From Streptomyces puniciscabiei (GTDB lineage Bacteria; Actinomycetota; Actinomycetes; Streptomycetales; Streptomycetaceae), in contig NZ_VFNX01000001.1 of the NCBI RefSeq assembly GCF_006715785.1, forward strand, positions 1 to 64,000: DNA of 64,000 nt. Direction: 5' to 3'. The notes under the pieces were generated by a model. The model was not told the origin of the DNA, did not search any database, and was given only the letters and a program-made list of their open reading frames with translations. The first letter of the stretch is position 1. Every line of letters begins with the position of its first letter. This document shows positions 8,359 to 17,553 of this stretch, one piece after another. Both the position numbers and the translations under genes were made by a program.

Positions 8359-9645
8359 TCAACCGCGGTCAGCGGTCTGGCGGGTGAGAAGGTTCTCGGC
8401 GTCGGCAGCGGTGGTGAGCCGGTAGGCGGATGCCAGGTCCCGCAGGTGGGTGACCTCCTCGCCCGGAGTGGCCCCGGGGTCGAAGGGATACGGCGCGCTC
8501 ACGCCGGCCGGCTCCTGCACGGGCCCGTCGGCCATGGACAGCGCGGCGCGGATCCAGAGCGCTTCGGCCTGCACCTCGGTGGCGTGCCCGGGCCGGAGCT
8601 CGGTCCCGGCACGCGCGAGGGCCCGCTCGGCGAGGTCGAAGGGCGCGTGCCGTCTCAGCAGGAAGACGACGTCGCGGATGTCCATGGCGAATCGGTCCAG
8701 GCGGGCCGGCAGCGACGGGTCCGGGCTGAGGAGCAGGTCGCGTACGGCGTCGAGCCGGGCCGCCTTCGCCGTCATGCGGGTGAAGGACGTGCTGGGGCGG
8801 TACCGGACGGCGTCCGGGAAGCGCAGCGCGAGCGGCCGCCAGAGCGGATGGAGGGCGACGAGGCCGCGCAGGGCGAGGTACCGCTCGCGTGCGGCGTGCG
8901 CCGCCGGGGCGATGGCACCGACGCCCCAGAGCAGAAAGCACGTGTACAGGAGGGTGTCGGTCACCGTCTCCTGGGTCTGTTCGGTGCCGTCCGAAACCCG
9001 GGAGAAGGTGACGACGAAGAGGAAGGCCGTGCGGATCACCGAGTAGACCGTCGTGAGCACCATGGCGGTCGACATCATCCGCAGGCCGTTGCGCAGGGAG
9101 CGGAACGGTGCGTCCTTGACGGCATTGCCCCACTGCACCGCGCACACCGCGGCCGCGACACCGGAGTACAGGTAGAACAGGCCCATGTAGACGGCGAGGG
9201 CCGCCTCGCCGTGGTACCGCTCGATGAAGTAGGGGGTGGTGGTGTCGGGCTTGCCGAGGAGGAAGAAGAAGATGACCGCCATGACGAGGACCGTGGCCAC
9301 CGAGGCCCGGGTGGCGACCCGGTGAACGATGGCGGACAGCCGTACGGCACGGGACCGTTCTCCGTCCGGGCCGGCCGTGCGGTAGACCGCTGTGACGTAG
9401 CGGAGGATGACGCAGATGCCGATGATCGACAGGACGTGCTTCACCAAGTAGGCGAGGTCGGGCAGACCGAGGCCGTCCAGCGCGACGCGTCCGGCGGTGG
9501 TGCGGCTCAGCCACGCGGCGGCGAAGGCCACGAAGGCACCCCACAGCGACCGATCCCGTTTGTGGCCCCTGGCGGCGGACTTGGCTCTCAGGCCGGCTTG
9601 TATGAGGAGCAGGCCCGCGATGAGGTAGGCCAGGAGGTCGGACAT
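8359..9645 (-). CDS. MAB_1171c-family putative transporter (membrane protein)
   Basis: Integral membrane protein of 428 aa. About seven hydrophobic helices fill the first 240 residues (for example LLAYLIAGLLLIQAG at the N-terminus, VLSIIGICVILRYV, and ASVATVLVMAVIFFFLL). A soluble helical C-terminal half follows (about 245-428) with many charged residues. This layout and gene pairing match the MAB_1171c/DUF6545 group, whose biochemical role is not known. It begins 12 bp after the stop of an ImmA/IrrE-type peptidase, so the two form an operon; the same pairing is common in Streptomyces. The ATG at 9645 has AAGGA upstream. A role in a proteolysis-controlled switch is inference only. Confidence 0.75.
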   Translation of the reverse strand: MSDLLAYLIAGLLLIQAGLRAKSAARGHKRDRSLWGAFVAFAAAWLSRTTAGRVALDGLGLPDLAYLVKHVLSIIGICVILRYVTAVYRTAGPDGERSRAVRLSAIVHRVATRASVATVLVMAVIFFFLLGKPDTTTPYFIERYHGEAALAVYMGLFYLYSGVAAAVCAVQWGNAVKDAPFRSLRNGLRMMSTAMVLTTVYSVIRTAFLFVVTFSRVSDGTEQTQETVTDTLLYTCFLLWGVGAIAPAAHAARERYLALRGLVALHPLWRPLALRFPDAVRYRPSTSFTRMTAKAARLDAVRDLLLSPDPSLPARLDRFAMDIRDVVFLLRRHAPFDLAERALARAGTELRPGHATEVQAEALWIRAALSMADGPVQEPAGVSAPYPFDPGATPGEEVTHLRDLASAYRLTTAADAENLLTRQTADRG

Positions 9646-9657
9646 GTTCAGGATCCT

Positions 9658-10239
9658 TCAGGTCTTGGGTCTGCCGTAGGTGAAGTCCTGGGCGAGGCTA
9701 CGCGTGGTCGGGTCGTCGATGGCGTGCTGGGTCTGCGCCATCCGGTTGATGAGCGCGGCCGCGTCCTCTGCCCGCTGTTCGACCCAGGTCTCGTATCGCC
9801 GACGGGCCGAGGCCCGCCCCTCGGCCACCAGTTGCTCGGCACGCTCGGCCGAGAAGCTGGTCAACAGCTCGTCGGTGCCGACGACCCCGGTGGAGTCCTC
9901 GGCCCACAGGTGGACCAGCTCGTGCAGCTTGATCTGCCTCTCGTGCCACGGCGAACCGCTGCTGACGTGGAAGATCAGATCGAGCGGCCGGGTGTCGTGC
10001 CGGACGTACAGACCGCAGATGCCGGTGACACCGGCGATGCGGTCCGGCAGGGGTTTCATGACGATCCGCCGGCCCCGGGCCTCTTCCATGTTCCGGACCA
10101 GTTGGTCCAGATCGAACGGCTCCGGCAGCGGCATCGAAGAGACGATCCGCTCGGTCTCGCGACGGAGCGCACGCCGTGAGCGCCGGACCGGGTCTACTCC
10201 CTCATCCGTCTCCCGCCTTCTTCTTCCACGCCAGATCAT
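9658..10239 (-). CDS. ImmA/IrrE-family metallopeptidase
   Basis: A small zinc peptidase-like protein (193 aa) of the ImmA/IrrE group, whose best known members cleave XRE or DdrO-type repressors. The motif HELVHLW near residue 110 is an HExxH variant. The segment before it (GLYVRHDTRPLDLIFHV) is typical of the family, as is the late Glu/Asp-rich helix. The ATG at 10239 begins MIWRGRRRRE. It has no strong ribosome-binding site and an earlier GTG is possible, so the N-terminus is uncertain. The frame stays open further upstream, but it overlaps the divergent hydrolase gene antisense and is not coding. It is operonic with the MAB_1171c-type membrane protein. No XRE repressor gene is adjacent on this strand; the target is unknown. 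Confidence 0.75.
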   Translation of the reverse strand: MIWRGRRRRETDEGVDPVRRSRRALRRETERIVSSMPLPEPFDLDQLVRNMEEARGRRIVMKPLPDRIAGVTGICGLYVRHDTRPLDLIFHVSSGSPWHERQIKLHELVHLWAEDSTGVVGTDELLTSFSAERAEQLVAEGRASARRRYETWVEQRAEDAAALINRMAQTQHAIDDPTTRSLAQDFTYGRPKT

Positions 10240-10395
10240 CCGCACGCAAGTTCTACTCGGCCGCTGCTGCAGCCCGGATCCTGCAGTGTGCCGGCCGAGC
10301 ATGTCAACGAACGGGCATACGCGGCACTCCCCTGCGCCCGGCGGAGCAGTCACGATGGCTCCCCCCGCAGGATGACCGCGGGTGTCCCATGGGCG

Positions 10396-11457
10396 ATGCT
10401 GTGGGCTGTGACAGCTGATCTTCGCCGAGCCGGAGCCGAACCCGGGGAATCGGTCCCCGCCGAGCCCGCGACCCGGCCACCCCGCTCCCGGCTGCGGCGT
10501 TGGATGCGGCGGGCCGCGCTGGGCTGTGCCGTCGTGCTGGTGGTCGTCACGGCGGCCTCGTTCGTCTACAACGCCGTCACGGCCGGGCGCGCCGCGCCGC
10601 CCCGGGGCCTGAGGTACGTGCAGGCCGCCGACATCCGCACGCGCTACCAGACCTGGGGCACGGCGGGCCCACCGGTCGTCCTGGTGCACGGCGCCTTCGA
10701 ATCCGTGGACACCTGGTCGCGCCTCGCCCCGCTGCTCGCCCGCGACCACCGGGTGTACGCGCTCGACCTGACGGGCGACGGATACAGCGAGCGCCACGGC
10801 CCCTACACCGTCGGCCATTTCACCCGGCAGCTGCTGGGCTTCCTGGACGCCATGCACCTCGGCGGTCCGGGCGAGCGCCCGCTGCTGGTGGGGCACTCCA
10901 GCGGGGCCGCCGTGGTCGCCGAGGCGGCGTTGCGGGCCCCTGGCCGGCTGGGGGGCGTGATGCTCCTCGACGGCGACGCCCTCGACACGGGCGCCGGACC
11001 GCCGCCGGCCTTCAAGTACGTGCTCATCGACCCGTACCGCACCAGCCTGCTGCGGCTCGGGCTCGGCATCGACGCGGTGATCCGCGGCATCTACGACGCA
11101 CAGTGCGGGCCCGCCTGTCCGCGCCTGGACGCCGCCGGTCTGGATCAGTGGCGACGACCGCTCCGGGTGCCGGGCGCGGAGAGCGCGCTGTGGAGCATGC
11201 TGGCCGCCGGGGTGCCGGGGCTGCCGGCGGACCGGGTGGCCCGGCTCGCCGCGGTGCGCCTGCCCAAGTCGGTGGTGTTCGGTGCCCAGGACGACGTGTT
11301 CACCCCGCGGACACCGCAGGAGACCGCCCGGCGCATCGGCGCCCCGCCGGCGACGCTGATCCCGGGTGCCCGGCATCTGACGATGATCTCCAGTCCTCGG
11401 GCGGTCGTTACGGCCGTGGACCGACTCACGGCGGCCTCGATCGCGGCATCCCGCTGA
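10396..11457 (+). CDS. Membrane-anchored alpha/beta hydrolase
   Basis: A serine hydrolase held at the outer face of the membrane by an N-terminal signal anchor. After a basic stretch (RRWMRRAALG), residues about 40-60 form one hydrophobic helix. The fold then follows: VVLVHGAFESVDTW (oxyanion region), nucleophile GHSSGAAV, acid in GAQDDVFTP and His in GARHLTM. The length (353 aa from this start) is normal for a family member plus anchor. The start is uncertain: the ATG at 10396 and a GTG at 10408 are both in frame, and neither has a strong ribosome-binding site. The substrate cannot be told. It is divergent from the peptidase gene and ends at a strong bidirectional terminator. Confidence 0.85.
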   Translation: MLWAVTADLRRAGAEPGESVPAEPATRPPRSRLRRWMRRAALGCAVVLVVVTAASFVYNAVTAGRAAPPRGLRYVQAADIRTRYQTWGTAGPPVVLVHGAFESVDTWSRLAPLLARDHRVYALDLTGDGYSERHGPYTVGHFTRQLLGFLDAMHLGGPGERPLLVGHSSGAAVVAEAALRAPGRLGGVMLLDGDALDTGAGPPPAFKYVLIDPYRTSLLRLGLGIDAVIRGIYDAQCGPACPRLDAAGLDQWRRPLRVPGAESALWSMLAAGVPGLPADRVARLAAVRLPKSVVFGAQDDVFTPRTPQETARRIGAPPATLIPGARHLTMISSPRAVVTAVDRLTAASIAASR

Positions 11458-11472
11458 CTTGCTCCCCGCTGC

Positions 11473-11515
11473 CCGGTGCCCGGCCCGCCGTCCCTGTCGG
11501 CGGGCCGGGCACCGG
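11473..11515. terminator. Bidirectional terminator, 18-bp perfect stem
   Basis: The arms 11473-11490 and 11498-11515 (starting CCGGTGCCCGG) are exact complements with a 7-nt loop. They sit in the 63-bp gap between the convergent hydrolase and TPR-protein genes. Confidence 0.8.
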
Positions 11516-11520
11516 TTCCG

Positions 11521-14454
11521 TCACCCCTCGTCGCGCAGCCGGGCCGCGAGGGAGGTCAGGGGCTCGGTCTCCTCGGTGTGCCCCAGGGCGGTGAGGCGGG
11601 AGACGGCCGCGTCGAGACGGGTGCGGGCGGAGGCGGGGCGTTCCAGGTAGATGCCCTCCACGGCACCCGCGAGACGGACGCACTCGGCCCATTCGCCGGC
11701 GTGGTGCTCGTCGGGTCCCGGTTCGCCGAGCAGGGTGAGGGCCTGGTCCAGGGCGGCCAGGGCGGTCTCGTACTCACGGCCGTAGGCGTTGACCCGTCCG
11801 TGTTCGTAGGCCAGCGCACTGTCCAGGGAGCGGCCCCGGGCCTCGTACCCCGCGGCGCGTGCCTCGTCGGCGATCCGGCCCGCTTCGGCGAGGAAGGCGA
11901 GGGCGTCGGCCAGGCCGTCGGAACCCTGCCGCTGGGCCTGGAGACGGGCGAGTTCGCGCAGGCAACCGCTGAGCTGCTCGTAGCGGGGGGCCTTGGCGTG
12001 GGCGGCGAGGGCCTGGTCCACGGCCTCGCGGGCCCGGCCGAACTCGCCGGACTCGGCGAGGAGTACGGCGGTCTCCGCGGCGATCACGGCGTGGCTCCCG
12101 GGGTCGTCGTCCCAGCCGGCCGACTCGGCCGCGAGGGCGGCGAACTCCGCCGTGGCGGCCTTGAGGTCCTCGCCGGCGTGCAGCGCGCGGGCGCGGGTCA
12201 GGCGGAGCTGGGCGGCGAGCCGGTCGTCCAGCTCTCCGGCGGCGACGTCCGGTTCGGCCAGGAGGGAGTCGAGCAGTGCGATGCAGTCCTCGACGCGGCC
12301 GAGGTCCAGGCTGAGCTGGGCCGCGTTGCTGTACGTGCAGAACGCCTCGGTCCGGCTGCCGTGGCGCAGGTCCAGCTCCGCGGAGCGCGTCAGGTGCCGC
12401 AGTGCCTCGTCGGGGCGGCCCAGGTGCATGCAGGCCTGGGCCAGGTCACCGTGGAGGCGGGCGGTGTCGACCGCGTCGGACGGCCAGTCGGCGGCGAGTC
12501 GCAGGCCCTCGGTCAGGTCCGCGTGCGCGGCCTGCGCGTCCCGCAGACCGAGCTGGATCCGGCCGCGCAGGCCGAGCGTGCGGGGCAGGTGCCAGGCGGG
12601 GCCGTGCGCCTTCAGCCGGTCGAGGAGGGCGTCGATCTCCGTGACCGCGGCGGGCAGATCACCGGAGAGGGCGTACGTACTGGCCCGCAGCATGAGCGCG
12701 CCGGAGACCTGTCCGGCGATGTCGTGCCGGGTGGCGAAGTCGAGCAGCACCTCCACCTCGGCGAAGGCCGGCGCTATGTGCTCCTCGTTCCCCGACGTCT
12801 GCAGACGCAGGCCGAGCGCCGTCGCCCGCAGCCGTAGCAGACGGGCCTCCAGGTAGGGGCTGAGGCCGGGCGTGTCCTCGTGCAGACGGACGAGGGCCGC
12901 GTGGGCGGCGGTCAGTGCGGCGGCCTTCGCCTCGGCTCCGTCGGCACCCTCCGCCGGCGCCCCGCCTGCGGGCAGCAGGGCGCAGGCGCGGGCGAGGACC
13001 GCGTGACCCGGGGCTCCGGCCTCGTCGTACAGGCTCGCGGCCTCCTCGTGCAGGGCGGCGGCCCTGTCGGACTCGTCCTTCTCGCCCGCCTGCCTCGCCT
13101 CGTCGACCAGCAGGTCCGCGCGCAGCTGTACGAGCGGTCCCACGGCCGGGTCGTCGGGGTGGGTGTAGTCGGGGGCGGCGACGAGCGTGCGCAGCCGTGC
13201 CCAGCAGGCCGCCGCGTCCGGATGCCCCTGCTCGTCCAACTCCCGTGCGCGGGTGATGAGTTCGGGCAGTGACTCGGGGACCGCGGTGACGGTGCGGGGA
13301 GCGGGAGCGGCGGCCGGGGCGGCCGGGGTCACCTCGTCGAGGCCGCGGGTGCGCAGGGTCAGTTCCAGCGCGTCCAGAAGGGGGGCACGGTCGAGGCGGG
13401 CTCTGCGCCGGACGGTGTGGGCCGTGGTTCCGTTGCGGGCGTCGAAGCGGGCGGCGAGGTCGTCGGCACGGCCCCGCACCTCGGCGCGCAGGCCGGCCAC
13501 CGTCCAGGTGCGGCCCGCGTATCCGGCGGCGGGCAGTGCGCCGTGGCCGAGGGTTTCGACGCGCTGGAGGAGGACCTCCACGCCGGTGAGGAAGCTGAGC
13601 TGGTCCAGCGGCGAGTCGACCTCGTCGAACAGGCTCCGGTTCTCCGCGAGGAGTTCCAGGCCGCGTGCCTCGTTGCCGGTCAGCGCGCAGAACTCCAGGT
13701 GCCGGCCGACCTCCCCGGACATCGAGGGGTTGCGGCGGCAGGCGCGGTAGCCGACGAGGTGCAGCTCGCGGGCCTGGTCGGTGCGGCCGGTGCGCAGCAG
13801 GGGAAGCAGCGCGTACGAGACCGAGCGGGCGGGCTCCTCCTGGCAGGATTCCTTCCCGGCCAGGACGGGCTCCCAGGTGCCGAGCGCCCGCTCGTCGTCG
13901 CCCGCCGTGAGGTGGTACAGGGCGCGCTCGCAGATCTCGCAGGCCTCGCAGTCGCTGAGCCGGGTGCGGGTGCGCCCCGCCCACAGCTCGTAGGCGAGGT
14001 CGGTGTCCTCGCCGACGTGGGCGGCGAGCTGGTAGGCCTGTCCGTAGTAGGGCTGGAGGCCGAGGCCGGCCTTCTCGTACCGGTCGCGCATCTCCGTCAG
14101 CCACTGGCGCAGGCTGGCCAGCGGTATCTCGGGCAGCTGCCGCAGGGCGTGGGCCACCCACTTGAACCGCCAGAACAGCGTGTGGCGCAGGCGCTCGTCG
14201 AAGACCTCGGGCTGCTCGTCGAAGAGGGTGAGCAGGCGGGCGAAGACGACGGGTGACTTCCTGGGTTCCGAGCCGTAGTTGTACGCCTTCTGGAGTGCGA
14301 GGAGCGCGTGGACGAGCGGGATCGGCTCGGCGAACTGCTCGGCGGCCTCGGCCAGTTCCTCGGCCGTGACGGTGCGGGTACGGCCGTAGGGGCGCCGGTC
14401 GTTCTCCTGCAGCGCCTGGTACAGCTCGTCGGTGGTCTGGGGTGCGGTCGGCAT
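11521..14454 (-). CDS. Large tetratricopeptide-repeat protein, partner gene of the HSP90-family chaperone
   Basis: A 977-aa cytoplasmic protein made almost wholly of helix-turn-helix TPR-like repeats. Repeats are clearest from about residue 480 onward (for example RTLGLRGRIQLGLRDAQAAH, then DLAQACMHLGRPDEALRHL). The N-terminal 300 residues are helical and carry a Cys cluster near residue 170 (CEACEICERAL) that could bind metal. No signal peptide or membrane helix is seen. It starts 12 bp after the stop of the HSP90-family gene, so the two are one transcript. TPR proteins are classic HSP90 co-chaperones in eukaryotes; whether this one binds the chaperone is inference from the operon. The ATG at 14454 gives MPTAPQTTDEL. 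Confidence 0.82.
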   Translation of the reverse strand: MPTAPQTTDELYQALQENDRRPYGRTRTVTAEELAEAAEQFAEPIPLVHALLALQKAYNYGSEPRKSPVVFARLLTLFDEQPEVFDERLRHTLFWRFKWVAHALRQLPEIPLASLRQWLTEMRDRYEKAGLGLQPYYGQAYQLAAHVGEDTDLAYELWAGRTRTRLSDCEACEICERALYHLTAGDDERALGTWEPVLAGKESCQEEPARSVSYALLPLLRTGRTDQARELHLVGYRACRRNPSMSGEVGRHLEFCALTGNEARGLELLAENRSLFDEVDSPLDQLSFLTGVEVLLQRVETLGHGALPAAGYAGRTWTVAGLRAEVRGRADDLAARFDARNGTTAHTVRRRARLDRAPLLDALELTLRTRGLDEVTPAAPAAAPAPRTVTAVPESLPELITRARELDEQGHPDAAACWARLRTLVAAPDYTHPDDPAVGPLVQLRADLLVDEARQAGEKDESDRAAALHEEAASLYDEAGAPGHAVLARACALLPAGGAPAEGADGAEAKAAALTAAHAALVRLHEDTPGLSPYLEARLLRLRATALGLRLQTSGNEEHIAPAFAEVEVLLDFATRHDIAGQVSGALMLRASTYALSGDLPAAVTEIDALLDRLKAHGPAWHLPRTLGLRGRIQLGLRDAQAAHADLTEGLRLAADWPSDAVDTARLHGDLAQACMHLGRPDEALRHLTRSAELDLRHGSRTEAFCTYSNAAQLSLDLGRVEDCIALLDSLLAEPDVAAGELDDRLAAQLRLTRARALHAGEDLKAATAEFAALAAESAGWDDDPGSHAVIAAETAVLLAESGEFGRAREAVDQALAAHAKAPRYEQLSGCLRELARLQAQRQGSDGLADALAFLAEAGRIADEARAAGYEARGRSLDSALAYEHGRVNAYGREYETALAALDQALTLLGEPGPDEHHAGEWAECVRLAGAVEGIYLERPASARTRLDAAVSRLTALGHTEETEPLTSLAARLRDEG

Positions 14455-14466
14455 CGTCGGCGGTCC

Positions 14467-16323
14467 CTAGCTGTCCTTGCGCAGGGCGTGGGCGAGAAGG
14501 TCGAGGAAGGAGCGGTTGATGAGGCTCGACTCGGCGGGCCTGAGCGGGCGCCGGGACAGCATCGCGGCCTGTCCGTAGAGGGCTTCGGCGCTGGTGCGGG
14601 CCAGTTCGGGTTCGTCGATGGCGACGGCCGTACGGACCAGCGGCTTGAGCTGGTTGAGGATCAGCTGGGCCCGTGGGGCCTCCTGACGCAGATGCCCGAG
14701 GATGTCGCCCCACAGGCCGCCCTGCTGCTCGCGGGCGAGCCGGGAACGGGTGCGCTCGTGCCGGGCCTCGCGGCTGTCGAGGAGGAGGGCGGGCGCGGAG
14801 GCCGGCTGGAAGGTGCGCAGCGCGACGTCGCAGTCGAAGACGGCGAGGGCGTCGCGGGCCAGGGCGAGGTAGGCCGCGGCGGCCAGTTCCGTCTCCCGGT
14901 CGACGGGGTCGAGGTGGGCGGTGAGGGTCGCCGGGTCGAGGTCGGCGACGCTGACCTCCGGCCGGATCTCGGGCAGCCGGTGGACCAGTTCACGGTCGTA
15001 GGTGTAGCCGCCGTTGACGACGCCGAGTCCGGCGGCCGAGGCGATCGCCGCGACCTGCCGGAACTCCTCCACGCTGGAGGTCACGAGCACGGTGCGGTGG
15101 GTGCGCGCGAACTCGTCCAGCGTGGCGTGTCCGTCGGTGGTCTCGAACGGCAGCCACGGCAGCAGCATCCGCAGGATCTCGTCGTCGTGCACCGCGAGCG
15201 ACTTCACGGCCAGGTGGTGGGCGTGGAGGAAGCGGCCGAGGAGCTCCGGGTCGCTGGCGGCGGTCCGCGCGATCCACGCGCGCAGCCGTTCGGCGAGGGC
15301 GTCGCGTACGGCGGCGAGGGTGTCGTCCTCGTACAGGGACTCGCGGGACGCCGTCGGGCGCAGGCTCTCGGCGTCGACGACGCAGCGGACGAAGAACGCC
15401 CACTCGGGCAGGATCTCCTCGGCCTGCTCGGACAGCAGCATGCCCTTGACGTGCACGCGGTGTCCGTGGCGGCGGCCGGCCGGCACCGCCTCGGGCAGCA
15501 CGCACGCGATGCCCTTGAGGCCCACGGCCGGCAGGTCCAGCTCGATGGTGTCCAGCGGCGTGAACCCGAAGACGTCCTCGCCGTACGCGGCGAGCGCGCG
15601 GGCGCGTGCTCCCGGTGTGGGATACGTACGCGCCCAGGGTGCCGGCTCGGGGTTGACGGACGCACCTGCGCCGTCCGGGCCGCCCGTGCCGTCGTCGAAG
15701 GTCACCGGGTGGCGCAGCAGGGAGCCGAAGTGGCGGGCCAGCGCGTGCACCTGGGCCGGCCGGGTCCACTCGCCCGCGTCGGCGCGCGGGGTCAGGGTGA
15801 CGGTGGTGCCCGGCCGGGGGCGGGCGGAGGCGGGCAGGGTCCGCACGGTGTAGCTGCCGTCACCGCGTCCCCGCCACTCCACGACGGGGGCGTCGGGGGT
15901 GCGCGCGGAACGGCTCAGGACATGGATCTCGTCCGCCACCAGGAAACAGGAGAGCAGGCCGATGCCGAACTGGCCGATGAAGTCCGCGCGTTGCTCGGCG
16001 ATCCTCTCGGCCCGCTTGCTGCTGCGGCCGATCGTGGCGAGGAAGGTGTGCACGTCGGCCTCGGTGAGACCGACGCCGTCGTCCTCGACCCGTACCACCG
16101 AACCGTCGGCGTACAGGCGGATGCCGAAGGCGCCGGCGGTGGCGGCCGGTTCGAGGCCGTGGCGTGCGGTCAGCGCGTCCACCGCGTTCTGCAGGAGTTC
16201 GCGCAGGTAGACGCGGGGGCTGGAGTAGAGGTGGTGGGAGAGGAGGTCGACGAGGCCGCGCAGATCCACCTGGAAGGTGCGGTCGGTGCCGGCCGGGCTC
16301 GAGGGGGTTTCGGGCAGAGTCAT
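14467..16323 (-). CDS. HSP90-family molecular chaperone (HtpG-like)
   Basis: ATP-dependent cytosolic chaperone of 618 aa, about HtpG length. The GHKL ATPase motifs are all present with variations: RELLQNAVDAL (Asn box), DDGVGLT, IGRSSKR, and lid region GQFGIGLLSCFLVADE. The middle domain has PEWAFFVRCVVDAESLRPTASRE, with the conserved Arg region. The C-terminal dimerisation part is more divergent than in E. coli HtpG. It lies in the middle of a three-gene operon, 46 bp after the hypothetical protein gene and 12 bp before the TPR gene. The ATG at 16323 gives MTLPETPSS. This is the actinobacterial HSP90 branch; clients are unknown. Confidence 0.92.
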   Translation of the reverse strand: MTLPETPSSPAGTDRTFQVDLRGLVDLLSHHLYSSPRVYLRELLQNAVDALTARHGLEPAATAGAFGIRLYADGSVVRVEDDGVGLTEADVHTFLATIGRSSKRAERIAEQRADFIGQFGIGLLSCFLVADEIHVLSRSARTPDAPVVEWRGRGDGSYTVRTLPASARPRPGTTVTLTPRADAGEWTRPAQVHALARHFGSLLRHPVTFDDGTGGPDGAGASVNPEPAPWARTYPTPGARARALAAYGEDVFGFTPLDTIELDLPAVGLKGIACVLPEAVPAGRRHGHRVHVKGMLLSEQAEEILPEWAFFVRCVVDAESLRPTASRESLYEDDTLAAVRDALAERLRAWIARTAASDPELLGRFLHAHHLAVKSLAVHDDEILRMLLPWLPFETTDGHATLDEFARTHRTVLVTSSVEEFRQVAAIASAAGLGVVNGGYTYDRELVHRLPEIRPEVSVADLDPATLTAHLDPVDRETELAAAAYLALARDALAVFDCDVALRTFQPASAPALLLDSREARHERTRSRLAREQQGGLWGDILGHLRQEAPRAQLILNQLKPLVRTAVAIDEPELARTSAEALYGQAAMLSRRPLRPAESSLINRSFLDLLAHALRKDS

Positions 16324-16369
16324 CGGGCAGTCCGGGGTGAGGTGAGCGACGGCGGGAGGGGTGGCAGGT

Positions 16370-17356
16370 TCAGGCGTTGCGCCGGGCGCGGGCGTACATC
16401 TCTTCCGGCTTCGCCATGTACGTCCAGGGCCACTCGGTGTAGGCGCCTCGGAGTTCGCGGAAGACGCGCGGCAGCACGAGGCGCTCGGAGGCCAGGGACA
16501 AGGCCATCGCGAAGATGTTGAAGTCCTCCTGCCAGCCCGGGCGACGCACGTAGGCGGGGTGGAGGATGCTGTGCTCGGCCGCCTCCAGCAACTCGTCCTG
16601 GATCGCGGGCTTGATGAGGCAGTTCTTGCTGTCCGACTCGACCCAGTCCTCGATGTGCGCGATGGCGATCACGCAGCCGAGGCGATGACCCTCGGGCGCC
16701 CTGGTGAACGCCTCACGGGCGAACGCCAGGGCCTCGCCGGGCTCGCCGCCCCAGCGGGGCTGCAACTGCGACACCCACTCGATGTGGGTCTCCAGGTCCA
16801 GCGGGTCGCGGCGCAGGGCGGCGTCGCGCCGGGTCTCGTTGACGGCGGGGCCCAGTGACATGCCGCGGCCGGAGGTGAGCAGCCGGCGCCAGGGCGTGAC
16901 CCATTCCGGCCGCAACTCGGCGGCCTCGAGCAGCTGCTCCTCGGCGATGTCGAGCCGCTCGTGGAAGACCCGCCACTGCTCCGGGGTGACGTTCGCGGCA
17001 CGCGCGCGGGTGCGCGCCTCCCAGCCCCAGTGGATGTGGCGCGCCCCGGATATCAGCAGGGCCGTCGCCCGGTGCTCCTTGTCGTCCTCCACGGCCCGGC
17101 CGATCCAGTCCTGCACACCGTCCAGGCCGGCCAGCTCTCCGAGGACCTGATGATCGCGGCCGAGATCGAAGGGGGCCAGCGCCGCCTTGACCGCCGCCCA
17201 GTCACCCGCGCCGGCCGCCTCCACCAGCGCGAGCACCCGCGCGTCCCCGAGCGCGCGCAGCGTGTACATCCCGTTCTTCGGCCTGCGCGGGGCGGGAAGG
17301 GCGTGCGGATCCGCCGCCGGTCTCTCCCCACCCCTGCCGAACAGTCTGCCGAACAT
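16370..17356 (-). CDS. Hypothetical helical protein, first gene of the HSP90 operon
   Basis: I do not recognise the family. The 328-aa product begins MFGRLFGRGGERP, has no signal peptide or membrane helix, and is predicted mostly helical. Its Trp/Arg-rich segments (HIHWGWEARTRARA, EQWRVFHERLDIAEE, RPEWVTPWRRLLTS) look like TPR-type or SEL1-type helical pairs. This would match the TPR protein encoded at the end of the same operon. The ATG at 17356 has GGGGAGGG about seven bases upstream. The open frame continues further upstream without similarity or start signal. Operon position suggests a link to chaperone function; this is inference. Confidence 0.75.
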   Translation of the reverse strand: MFGRLFGRGGERPAADPHALPAPRRPKNGMYTLRALGDARVLALVEAAGAGDWAAVKAALAPFDLGRDHQVLGELAGLDGVQDWIGRAVEDDKEHRATALLISGARHIHWGWEARTRARAANVTPEQWRVFHERLDIAEEQLLEAAELRPEWVTPWRRLLTSGRGMSLGPAVNETRRDAALRRDPLDLETHIEWVSQLQPRWGGEPGEALAFAREAFTRAPEGHRLGCVIAIAHIEDWVESDSKNCLIKPAIQDELLEAAEHSILHPAYVRRPGWQEDFNIFAMALSLASERLVLPRVFRELRGAYTEWPWTYMAKPEEMYARARRNA

Positions 17357-17553
17357 GCCGCGCCCTCCCCAGGTTCCGCGTGATCGTCCGGTGCAGCATA
17401 AGCGGCCCCACCGACAGCGCTTCCACAGGTTTTCCACCGGCGTTTTCACGGCTCCGGCCCCGCCCTCGCCGCCCCTCCCGGTCCCGGCCGGCGACACGAC
17501 GGGGATGCGGCGGCACGGCCGAAGCCCGAGGCACTGCCCAGTGTTCCCGGAGG

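Noticed and set aside
10240..11376. Upstream continuation of the ImmA/IrrE reading frame
   Set aside because: The extension overlaps the divergent alpha/beta hydrolase gene, lacks similarity to the peptidase family and has no ribosome-binding site.
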